This document shows, piece by piece, positions 6,706-13,472 of a DNA stretch of 14,851 bases. Position 1 is the stretch's first letter; each line of letters opens with the position of its first letter. Under the pieces are notes generated by a model. It saw only the letters and a program-made list of their open reading frames with translations. It did not search any database and was not told where the DNA came from. Source of the stretch: CAYVUI01 sp964454745 (GTDB taxonomy: Bacteria; Planctomycetota; Phycisphaerae; Sedimentisphaerales; Anaerohalosphaeraceae); assembly GCA_964454745.1 (NCBI GenBank), contig CAYVUI010000110.1, positions 1 through 14,851 of the forward strand, in the 5' to 3' direction. Made by a program: the position numbers and the translations under genes.

Positions 6706-6758
6706 CTTTGCGCAAAAAAAGCCCCCGTTTGACCGGGGGCTTTTGTGCTGCTGTTTAG
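6687..6758 (+). repeat. terminator-region direct repeat, copy 1
   Basis: These 72 bases recur at 8373-8446 with an offset of 1686 bases. The only differences are t/a at 6708/8394, g/a at 6721/8407, g/t at 6750/8436 and one extra T in copy 2 near 8441. The repeat begins in the middle of hairpin 1, includes the whole second terminator, and ends in CTGTTTAG. Copy 1 keeps the full first hairpin and so looks like the complete, source copy. Confidence 0.85.
6714..6744. terminator. second, bidirectional intrinsic terminator
   Basis: GCCCCCG (6721-6727) pairs with CGGGGGC (6734-6740) around TTTGAC. Seven A's precede the stem (6714-6720) and four T's follow it (6741-6744), so it can stop transcription from either side. 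It acts here as a back-up for the chemoreceptor transcript. Confidence 0.75.
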
Positions 6759-6779
6759 TGCCATTCTTCATATTCCCGC

Positions 6780-6807
6780 TTGCAAATTGCATTTGAGTGA
6801 ATAATAT
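6780..6807 (+). promoter_or_regulatory. possible promoter of the porin gene
   Basis: TTGCAA (6780-6785) and TAATAT (6802-6807) are separated by 16 bases, just after the terminator block. This would give a leader of about 200 bases before the porin ATG. I see no known riboswitch fold in 6815-7020. The spacing and box quality are fair, but AT-rich intergenic DNA gives such matches by chance. Confidence 0.35.
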
Positions 6808-7020
6808 ATGCGTGGCCGACTCGCGTAAAAACGGCTTGGAAAGTAAGTGGTGACCTGCATATTTGTCTCTGGTGACGGTTGAGCGATTTTTATAGGATTC
6901 GAGGCTGAAGTTGATGCACTCTTATTCTGTTTTAGTAGCATTGCTTCTTAGTGGGAAGGCTTGCGTTTCCTCTTACCTTTCACAAATCGGGGGTATACGA
7001 TTTATGGCAGGGAGTTTGGT

Positions 7021-8283
7021 ATGTTTTTGAGTAAGTTCAGGGCATTTGCGGTAGTGTGTGTGGTGTTTTGTGCATTTACAGCGGTCCAGGCGGAGAGTTT
7101 GTGGGATCGTGAGACTCTGACGGAAGGTTTTTTTGGTCTAAACGAAGAGCTGGAAGACAGCGGCATCCAGTTCGGTCTTGGGTTGACGCAGGTTTACCAG
7201 GCAAATGTTCGAGGCGGATTGAGTACGCATCGCAGAGCCGGTCGCTATGCCGGGAGTGCGGACCTCAAGCTGAAAATTGACCTGGAGAAATTGTGGGGGC
7301 TTGAGGGGGCACGTTTTTATGTGGGGGCGGATGGAAGCTGGTCTGATGGCATCAATGGCCCGAGTGTCGGGGGCTTTTTTGACGTGAATGACGATGCGGC
7401 GGGCAATGAATCTTTTTATGTCGATGAATTCTGGTATCAGCAGGCTTTCCGAGACGATACTTTTTTTGTACGTTTAGGTAAAATTGACCTGACAAATGGT
7501 TTTGATTGCGGTGATGCGCCAGGGACGTTTGACGGCAACCGGTATGCGAATGATGAGAAGACGCAGTTTTTGAACAGCGCGCTGGATAATAATCCTGCGA
7601 TTCCGTTGCCGAGCAAAAGTATTGGAGTGACAGTTTTTTACAATCCTTCTGACACATGGTATGTTGGAGCGGCGATGGCGGATGCCTCCCCGGAGCATAA
7701 ATCCCGGCATTCGGGATTCAATACCGCCTTTGACGGCAGCAAGGATTATTTTTATATCGTGGAGTCGGGGATTACCCCGGTTTTTGAATCTGCAAAGGGA
7801 GGCCTGCCCGGGGGGTATCGCCTGGGAGCGTGGTATGATCCTCGACCCAAGGGGCATTCCGGGGCAGCGAGCCGAGAGACGGGCGATATGGGTTTTTACA
7901 CGAGCCTGGATCAAATGGTATGGAAGGAGAATGACGACCCGAAGGACAGCCAGGGAATCGGCGGTTTTTTCCGGTATGGATATGCCGATCCGAAAAAAAA
8001 TGACCTGAGTCAGTTCTGGAGCCTTGGTTTTCAGTACGAGGGATTGGTGGATGGTCGGGATGCAGATGTATTTGGCTTTGGTTATGCTCACGGCGTTTTC
8101 AGCAACGGGGCCAGCGGGGTGTATACAGATGACCACGAAGGCGTATATGAAGTGTATTATAATATTTATCTCACTGCCTGGGCCAGCCTGTCCCCGATTG
8201 TTCAGTATGTGAATAATCCGGGCGGGGATCAAACGGTTGATGATGCGGTTGTAATGGGGCTTCGTGCACAGATAGCGTTTTAA
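7021..8283 (+). CDS. OprB-family carbohydrate-selective porin
   Basis: This is an outer-membrane beta-barrel of the OprB type, which lets mono- and oligosaccharides diffuse into the periplasm. The ATG at 7021 has AGGGAG 6 bases upstream and opens a clean signal peptide (residues 1-24, ending AVQA before ESLWDRETL). A TTG at 6961 in the same frame would bury that signal. The mature part is rich in alternating aromatic and charged residues and short glycine turns. Family-like segments include GLGLTQVYQANVRGG near the N terminus, LEGARFYVGADGSW, FVRLGKIDL and PSKSIGVTVFYNP. It ends in a strand finishing with phenylalanine (LRAQIAF), the usual recognition signal for barrel insertion by BamA. At 420 residues the length is normal for the family. 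It is a single-gene unit, with terminators before and after and near-identical direct repeats on both sides. Substrate choice cannot be read from the sequence. Confidence 0.85.
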   Translation: MFLSKFRAFAVVCVVFCAFTAVQAESLWDRETLTEGFFGLNEELEDSGIQFGLGLTQVYQANVRGGLSTHRRAGRYAGSADLKLKIDLEKLWGLEGARFYVGADGSWSDGINGPSVGGFFDVNDDAAGNESFYVDEFWYQQAFRDDTFFVRLGKIDLTNGFDCGDAPGTFDGNRYANDEKTQFLNSALDNNPAIPLPSKSIGVTVFYNPSDTWYVGAAMADASPEHKSRHSGFNTAFDGSKDYFYIVESGITPVFESAKGGLPGGYRLGAWYDPRPKGHSGAASRETGDMGFYTSLDQMVWKENDDPKDSQGIGGFFRYGYADPKKNDLSQFWSLGFQYEGLVDGRDADVFGFGYAHGVFSNGASGVYTDDHEGVYEVYYNIYLTAWASLSPIVQYVNNPGGDQTVDDAVVMGLRAQIAF

Positions 8284-8372
8284 GCAATTTGTCGAGGATG
8301 AGTATTCTCAGGGTGTCGATTGGATTGGCTGACTGTCGTCTACGGCTTTATTGTTTGATGGGGCAAATCTCA

Positions 8373-8446
8373 CGGTTTATGCCGGCCTTTTCTATGCGCA
8401 AAAAAAACCCCCGTTTGACCGGGGGCTTTTGTGCTTCTGTTTTAGC
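8373..8446 (+). repeat. terminator-region direct repeat, copy 2
   Basis: This second copy of the 6687-6758 sequence begins CGGTTTATGCCGGCC, but the upstream AAGGC of the first hairpin's left arm is replaced by ATCTCA. The first hairpin is therefore broken here, while the second terminator is intact. Together with copy 1 it brackets the porin gene. Confidence 0.85.
8400..8430. terminator. bidirectional terminator between the porin and the convergent lipoprotein gene
   Basis: CCCCCG (8408-8413) pairs with CGGGGG (8420-8425) around TTTGAC. Eight A's on the left (8400-8407) become a T8 tail for minus-strand transcripts, and CTTTT on the right serves plus-strand transcripts. It ends the porin mRNA (stop at 8283) and the lipoprotein mRNA (stop at 8479). 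An extra hairpin, AGCCGG-gttgt-CCGGCT (8444-8460), lies between it and the lipoprotein stop and lacks its own T-tail. Confidence 0.8.
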
Positions 8447-8478
8447 CGGGTTGTCCGGCTGTGTTTGACACGATTTGG

Positions 8479-9990
8479 TTATTCGTAGAAGTTAGATGCT
8501 TCGGTTTCCTCTACGTTTCGTGTCAACTGGTCGCTGTCCATGGTGACCTTGAAGCGTACGTCACCCGGCTTGGTTGCCTTAACGTTGACCTCCCAGGAAA
8601 CCTTCTGTCCCGGAGCGATCGAGGCGACCGGATTCATTGCGACAGTGCTTCCGCGAAGCGTACCGCTGGTTACGCCTGAAGTGCTCAGGTATTCCATGGA
8701 ATCTTCAAGCATGCAGTTGATCTTGACATTGGTCGCAGGAGCGGAGCCCTGGTTGGTGACCGTGATTAGATATGTTTCCGTTCCGCCGACCTGGACCGGG
8801 TCCAACTCGTCAATGACTTCGAGCAGGATGGCCGCGATGCCGGTGACCTGTGTGCGAACGGTATCGGAGACTTCATCCGCACAATCGCCCATGACCATCG
8901 CGGTGTTGACCAGCGTGGTGGGCTGATTGGGCACATAGGAGAAGCTGACGGTACGGCTCTGGTCCTGTCCGAGGTCCCCGAGCTTCCAGGTGATGCGTGA
9001 GCCGGCTACCTGACCGCTCATGTTTGCCTGTACATCGGTTACGCCCGATGGGATATTGGCGATGAGAGTGGTGTTGGCGCTGGTCGCATTGCCGGTGTTT
9101 TTGACCATAGCGGAATAGCTGACCCTGCGTTTGATGTACTCGTTTTTGGGTCCCATGGTGGTGATGTCCAGTTTCGGCTGGACGACGGCGATGTTGACGG
9201 TTTCGGATTCAGCTTCAAGCCCGGTTCCCATTGCGTTTGCCATATTCTTGTAGCTGCCGGTCTTCTGGGCTTTGGCCATGAATTTGTAGGTCTTGCTGTC
9301 GCCGGGGGCCAGGTCGCCGACATTGATCCGCATATTCGCGGTTCCGGAGGCACTGGTCATGCCGGAGGGCAGGTTATCCATGACGACGACGTTTTTGGCT
9401 GTGCCGGTTCCCGGGTTGGTCACGGTGACGGTGATGGGGATTTCGTCACAGAGCAGCACCCTTGAAGGAGCGGACTTGGTGATGACCAGGCCCGGCTCGA
9501 CGACTTGTGTCTGTGCACAGGCCGGGATGCGGTAGGTGACATCCGCACAGCTTTTGACGATGCCGGTGCTCTGGGGGACGACCATAACCTTGATGGCCTG
9601 GGTGTCCTTTGGCGCCAGCGAGGCCATGTTCCACATGAGAGTGTTGCCGGAGACCTTGGCCATCGGCATGGATTTTTCGAATTTCATATTCGAATGCATC
9701 TGGTCGGTGACCGCTATATCCGCGAGGGGATAGTCGGTCATGTTGGTGACCATGATCTGGTATTCAAAGCCCATCCCCTTCATGACCTGTTTGGGCATCA
9801 TTTTTTCAACCTTGACCACGCCGCAGGAATCACATGGATAATAGCGGATTACATGGTGGTCGCCGTCTTTTGACATCATGACGGGCTTGGATTTTGTTTC
9901 TTTGACCGGGATGGTTTCTTCCTGCTGAACCGACTGACAGCCCGCAAGGGCAACCATTGCGATCAGGAGCCATACGAATTGCTTTTTCAT
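8479..9990 (-). CDS. OmcB-like lipoprotein made of DUF11 repeats
   Basis: This 503-residue envelope protein starts MKKQFVWLLIAMVALAGC, with lipobox LAGC and lipidated C18. The ATG at 9990 has AAAGGG about 8 bases upstream, while an ATG at 10014 would spoil the signal. After a linker with CDSC (53-56), four Ig-like DUF11 repeats follow at about 60-165, 166-270, 271-382 and 385-495. Each has a strand of the type (Y/V)-(I/V)-TVTN-G (for example VTVTNPGTGTAKNVVVMDNL at 188-207) and an LAPG-type turn. The order and the first repeat, with TDQM after VTN, resemble chlamydial OmcB, the disulfide-linked outer-membrane complex protein. Here only about eight cysteines are present, so heavy cross-linking is unlikely. 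A structural, cell-envelope role is inferred. The gene is convergent with the porin and has its own terminator. Confidence 0.8.
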   Translation of the reverse strand: MKKQFVWLLIAMVALAGCQSVQQEETIPVKETKSKPVMMSKDGDHHVIRYYPCDSCGVVKVEKMMPKQVMKGMGFEYQIMVTNMTDYPLADIAVTDQMHSNMKFEKSMPMAKVSGNTLMWNMASLAPKDTQAIKVMVVPQSTGIVKSCADVTYRIPACAQTQVVEPGLVITKSAPSRVLLCDEIPITVTVTNPGTGTAKNVVVMDNLPSGMTSASGTANMRINVGDLAPGDSKTYKFMAKAQKTGSYKNMANAMGTGLEAESETVNIAVVQPKLDITTMGPKNEYIKRRVSYSAMVKNTGNATSANTTLIANIPSGVTDVQANMSGQVAGSRITWKLGDLGQDQSRTVSFSYVPNQPTTLVNTAMVMGDCADEVSDTVRTQVTGIAAILLEVIDELDPVQVGGTETYLITVTNQGSAPATNVKINCMLEDSMEYLSTSGVTSGTLRGSTVAMNPVASIAPGQKVSWEVNVKATKPGDVRFKVTMDSDQLTRNVEETEASNFYE

Positions 9991-10014
9991 TGTACTACCC
10001 TTTCCATCAAACAA

Positions 10015-10496
10015 AGTCAGAATAATCGTTGTTTTTCAATCTTTTTCAATCCCAATTTCTTCAAATCGCATGTATGTAGACGCAAGGCAGGTATAGTGAT
10101 GTTCTTAAAACCACCCCCCGGCCTGTTTTTTTCTGTATCTTCCGGTACAAACGCACTTACCGCCTATTCGCATTGGAATATTCTTTCAGTAGTATTCCCG
10201 GGTAACTACCTTTCACATTGTTACGAGCTGTACCGAGCTCATTGCCTATGTATGATTCGTGCCTTTTTGAAGGCTTACCCCGACAGTAGATGTAGCTCTA
10301 AGCTGCTGCGCCTTCAATTTTTGAATAGACACATCGTCATAACTACCTATATTGTAGATATGCAGTTTTATTTCTCAAGAAAAAATATCTTATTTCTATA
10401 CAAACTCGGCAAAATGGGTATTTATACCTATACAATTCTGTTGTCTATTTTGACATTTACAGAAATGTGAATATCTCGAATTAAGGAGTGAGTGTT
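10015..10496. other. AT-rich gap between the lipoprotein and sulfatase genes
   Basis: No credible gene lies here. A plus-strand frame runs through it (9979-10470, 163 codons) but overlaps the lipoprotein start antisense and has unusual Cys, Phe and Leu content. Visible elements are an operator-like dyad GGTAT-tt-ATACC (10417-10428) just before a -10-like TACAAT (10431-10436) with no good -35 box, TTGACA at 10450-10455 with no good -10 box, a small TTCAA-ttt-TTGAA hairpin (10313-10325), and GAGCT twice with a 10-base period at 10225-10239. The sulfatase promoter is probably in 10380-10470 but cannot be fixed. Confidence 0.4.
10022..10049 (-). promoter_or_regulatory. possible promoter of the lipoprotein gene
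   Basis: On the minus strand TTGAAA (10049-10044) is followed after 16 bases by GATTAT (10027-10022), about 30 bases before the ATG at 9990. The spacer contains a direct repeat of the TTGAAA stretch (ATTGAAAAA twice, 10 bases apart). The -10 box matches only four of six consensus bases. Confidence 0.35.
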
Positions 10497-11945
10497 TTGC
10501 GGTATTCAAGGAGAGATTTTTTAAAGACAGCGGCCGGTGGTGCTTTTTTGTTATCGGGGGGCAGCCTGCTTGCAGAGATGGCGAAAACGAAGAAGCGGCC
10601 GAATATATTGTTCGCGATTGCGGATGACTGGGGCTGGCCGCACAGTCCGCAGTATGGGGATGATGCCCTCAGGACACCGACGTTTGACGGGATTGCGGAA
10701 AAGGGGATTCTGTTCAATCATGCGTATGTTTCCGCGCCTTCGTGTACGCCGTCGCGCAATGCGATTTTGACGGGTAAGTATCACTGGCAACTCGGCGGAG
10801 GGGCGAATTTATGGAGTGTGTTCCCGGAGGGGCATGAGACGTATCCGAATGTTCTTGAAGAGAACGGGTATTTTGTGGGCAGTTACCGTAAGGCGTTTGG
10901 GCCCGGCAAGGATCGCCCGCGGCCTGTGGCGGGCAGGCGGTATAAGAGCCCGGAGCAGTTTTTTGATGCGCGGCCGAAGGATAAGCCCTTTTGCCTGTGG
11001 TTCGGTACGTCTGATCCCCACCGGCCTTACGAAACAGGCAGCGGCATCAAGAACGGGATCGATCCCGAAAAGATTAAACTCCCGCCGTATCTGCCGGACA
11101 GTGAGACGGTTCGTTCGGATATTGCGGATTATTATTACGAGGTGCAGCGGTTTGACCGGGAGGTGGGCGAATGCCTGCGGCTGATCGAGCAGCGAGGTGA
11201 GCTGGACAATACAATTGTGGTGATGACCGGTGACCACGGGTGGCCGTTTCCGCGGGGTAAATCGAATTTGTATGACCTTGGCGTACGGGTTCCGTTGGCG
11301 ATGCAGTGGCCGGCGCGGGTAGCGGGGGCCCGGGTGGTGGACGATTTTGTGAGCTTTACGGATTTTGCGCCGACGTTTACGCAGGCGGCGGGTTTGGAGC
11401 CGCTGGGAGCAATGAGGGGGCAAAGTTTTATGAACGTGCTGCTGGCGGGTACGTCCGGGCGAGTAGATGCGGGGCGGGATCATGTATTTACGGGCAAGGA
11501 GCGGCACACTCCGGCCCAGCGGGATTATATGGGCGGTACGCCGATGCGGGCGATTCGGACGGATGATTTTTTGTATATTCACAATTTCAAGCCGGCCAGG
11601 TGGCCCGTGGGCCATCCGGACGGTTCGATCCAGGGTATGGTGTTGGCCGATTGTGACGACGGGCCGACCAAGAAGTTCATTATCGACCACAGGGAAGACC
11701 CGCTGATACGCAAAAGCTATGAGCTTTGCTTTGGCAAGCGGCCTGAGGATGAATTGTATGACCTCAAGAAGGATCCCCATCAGGTGCACAATGTCGCTTA
11801 TGAGATTGCCTATCAGCCTGTTGTCAGTAAATTGAAGGCGAGGCTGTTTGCATTTCTGGAAAAAACAAACGATCCGCGGGTTGTCAGCCGGGAGGAGCCG
11901 TTTGATCATTATCCGTACCTGGGTTATATGGAAAATCCGCAGTGA
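10497..11945 (+). CDS. Tat-exported type I formylglycine sulfatase
   Basis: This enzyme removes sulfate esters (or N-sulfate) from a glycan, using a formylglycine made from cysteine. AAGGAG (10483-10488) lies 8 bases before the TTG at 10497, so TTG is the likely start. A GTG at 10488 would overlap the ribosome site. The N terminus MRYSRRDFLKTAAGG is a twin-arginine signal. Catalytic features are NILFAIADDWG with the metal pair D43 and D44, the CTPSR sulfatase signature at 83-87 (C83 modified), DPHRPYE at 173-179, and TGDHGWPF at 244-251 with a following lysine K255. The DDWGWPHS start and the GGANLWS segment (101-107) resemble planctomycetal sulfatases near the heparan N-sulfatase group, so an S1_8-like subfamily is my guess. 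The 482-residue length is normal. It is convergent with the Asp-box gene, 16 bases apart. Confidence 0.92.
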   Translation: MRYSRRDFLKTAAGGAFLLSGGSLLAEMAKTKKRPNILFAIADDWGWPHSPQYGDDALRTPTFDGIAEKGILFNHAYVSAPSCTPSRNAILTGKYHWQLGGGANLWSVFPEGHETYPNVLEENGYFVGSYRKAFGPGKDRPRPVAGRRYKSPEQFFDARPKDKPFCLWFGTSDPHRPYETGSGIKNGIDPEKIKLPPYLPDSETVRSDIADYYYEVQRFDREVGECLRLIEQRGELDNTIVVMTGDHGWPFPRGKSNLYDLGVRVPLAMQWPARVAGARVVDDFVSFTDFAPTFTQAAGLEPLGAMRGQSFMNVLLAGTSGRVDAGRDHVFTGKERHTPAQRDYMGGTPMRAIRTDDFLYIHNFKPARWPVGHPDGSIQGMVLADCDDGPTKKFIIDHREDPLIRKSYELCFGKRPEDELYDLKKDPHQVHNVAYEIAYQPVVSKLKARLFAFLEKTNDPRVVSREEPFDHYPYLGYMENPQ

Positions 11946-11961
11946 CAGGGAAGGCAAGCCG

Positions 11962-13251
11962 TTATTTGCCGGGGGCGCAGTCCTTGAGCCATTCGTCCGT
12001 CAGGAATTTCCCGAGCAGGAAACGCTTGCGGTCCGGGTAGAAGAAGACGCGGAGGTCGCCGTCTTCAAGCAGGCAGCCGTAAGTGGCGACGCTGGTGCGG
12101 CCGTAAAAGCCGGCAGGGACGGCCCCGTTGTCAGCGAAAAGTTTGGGCTTGCCGAAGCAGATCGGGTGGGTTGGATGCCCGGGGATTTCGCGTCCGACGG
12201 TTATATAGACGGGCCTGCGGTTTTTGAGCCAGTCCAGCGGGCTGGTTCCGCCGTTGGCGGTGCCGTCGTTGTTGTAGTATTTGAGCAGGAAGCGGCCGTC
12301 ATTGAGCCGAAAGAGCGGGGCCGGAACCAGGGGGTTGAGAACCGGCTGGCCGTCGGGTTCGTATCGCAGCGGCTCGGGCTGGGTCCAGGTATGGCCTCGG
12401 TCACCGGAGAGGGCAAAGTAGATCATGCCTGTAAACGTTCGAAATGCACAGAGCAGTCTGCCGTCGGAGAGTTCGCGGACGGTAGGCTCCTGGGCCATTG
12501 AGAATTCGGGGTTTTCCGGCATGGGCACACGCAGTCCGTGGTCACCATCAGGCAGGGGGGTGACTTTCAGTTTGGCCGGGTCTTTTTCAGTCATGATGTT
12601 CTCGAAACGCAGGAAAGTGATTTCGCTGTCGGTTTCGAGCAGGTTTTTCGTTTTGCTCAATGCATAGCTGCTTACCCGCGAAAGTGCCAGCAGGGCGGTG
12701 TCGTCACTGCATCGTTCCATGGTCTGGAATCCGAACCAGTTTCTCGGCTGGGCCGGGTCGGGGTGGTCGATGGCGAAATGGCCCATCATGGCGTAGTCGA
12801 TATCCCAGTACTGCCGGGACCAGGTTTTGCCCCAGTCTTCGCTGATTCGGTAGCGCATGGGGCCGGTAGTGTCCTCACGGGCATCGGTAATGCCGATATT
12901 TTTCTGATAAAAAACGTAGAGACGGTTTAGCCCAGGGACGGGGAAGAACCAGGCCCAGCTTGCCATTTCGCTGCCGTCTTCGCTGGGGGTAGCTGCGCCG
13001 TCGACCATGACGGGCCGGGTCCAGGTTTTGCCCTTGTCAACGCTTCGGCTGGTCAGGATTCGCTGGTTGGGGTGATTTTCGTGATGGCCGGTAGTCCAGA
13101 CGGCGATCCAGTCTCCATTGGGCGCGGCGGCGACCTGGATGACCTGGTTTTCCTGGTCAGTCTGATCCTTACATACCGGTTCAAACACGACGATATCCGG
13201 ATTCGTTCGGAGACATTCGACAGGGTCTTTGAGTTTGGAAGAGTCGATCAT
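11962..13251 (-). CDS. sialidase-like Asp-box (BNR) six-bladed propeller protein, no signal peptide
   Basis: The 429-residue protein carries three Asp-boxes of the form S-x-D-x-G-x-T-W: SVDKGKTW at 70-77, SEDWGKTW at 137-144 and SGDRGHTW at 282-289. The spacing fits the bladed propeller of GH33 sialidases and relatives. EPTVRELSDGRLL (255-267) matches the common strand carrying an active-site glutamate in that fold. I cannot place the full Arg triad, so sialidase activity is not shown, and other BNR-type glycosidases or glycan-binding proteins are possible. There is no signal peptide, and an in-frame TAA 21 bases upstream of the ATG (13270-13272) rules out a longer N terminus. The protein is therefore probably cytoplasmic, unlike its exported neighbours. 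AAAAGGA upstream is a ribosome site with long spacing. The gene shares a divergent control region with the beta-helix gene. Confidence 0.75.
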   Translation of the reverse strand: MIDSSKLKDPVECLRTNPDIVVFEPVCKDQTDQENQVIQVAAAPNGDWIAVWTTGHHENHPNQRILTSRSVDKGKTWTRPVMVDGAATPSEDGSEMASWAWFFPVPGLNRLYVFYQKNIGITDAREDTTGPMRYRISEDWGKTWSRQYWDIDYAMMGHFAIDHPDPAQPRNWFGFQTMERCSDDTALLALSRVSSYALSKTKNLLETDSEITFLRFENIMTEKDPAKLKVTPLPDGDHGLRVPMPENPEFSMAQEPTVRELSDGRLLCAFRTFTGMIYFALSGDRGHTWTQPEPLRYEPDGQPVLNPLVPAPLFRLNDGRFLLKYYNNDGTANGGTSPLDWLKNRRPVYITVGREIPGHPTHPICFGKPKLFADNGAVPAGFYGRTSVATYGCLLEDGDLRVFFYPDRKRFLLGKFLTDEWLKDCAPGK

Positions 13252-13320
13252 GAGCTTACTGCTTTCCTTTTAAGGTTGATTGTCCCAACAGTCGCTTCAG
13301 GCAAAAGCAGAGGTCTAATC

Positions 13321-13430
13321 GTACCTTCGCATTGAAAGTACCGATAGTACCAAGGCTTGCTTTGCAAAAAAAAGTTGTCTTTTGAACGACGTCGATTTAC
13401 AATTGGGCAAATGGTACCATACCGATATCG
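13321..13430. promoter_or_regulatory. divergent operator region with repeated GTACC sites
   Basis: GTACC occurs four times: 13321-13325, 13338-13342, 13347-13351 (the second and third as AGTACC with a 9-base period) and inside the perfect 10-base palindrome ATGGTACCAT (13411-13420). The stretch ACCGATA occurs after the second GTACC and again at 13421-13427, followed by the palindrome CGATATCG (13423-13430). The sites flank the plus-strand promoter at 13375-13403, with the palindrome at its expected transcription start. This is the arrangement of a repressor such as a LacI or GntR family member. The regulator is not in the window. Isolated GTACC-like matches also occur before the sulfatase (GGTAC near 10144, GTACCGA near 10230). 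Confidence 0.5.
13375..13403 (+). promoter_or_regulatory. sigma-70-type promoter of the beta-helix gene
   Basis: TTGTCT (13375-13380) and TACAAT (13398-13403) are separated by exactly 17 bases. Transcription would start near 13410, directly before the palindrome ATGGTACCAT. That leaves a leader of about 60 bases ending in AGGAG. The -10 box matches five of six consensus bases. Confidence 0.55.
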
Positions 13431-13472
13431 ATTCGTAAATGGACTGAATGCAAAAAAATGTCAGGAGATATG

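Noticed and set aside
9979..10470. 163-codon plus-strand frame across the AT-rich gap
   Set aside because: It starts antisense inside the lipoprotein gene, has no ribosome site, and is odd in composition for this genome.
10809..11957. 382-codon open frame on the minus strand
   Set aside because: Antisense to the sulfatase, with Arg/Pro/His-rich translation and no recognisable domain.
11848..12501. 217-codon plus-strand frame bridging the sulfatase end and the Asp-box gene
   Set aside because: It overlaps both real genes, and its sequence is the shadow of the G-rich strand of the Asp-box gene.
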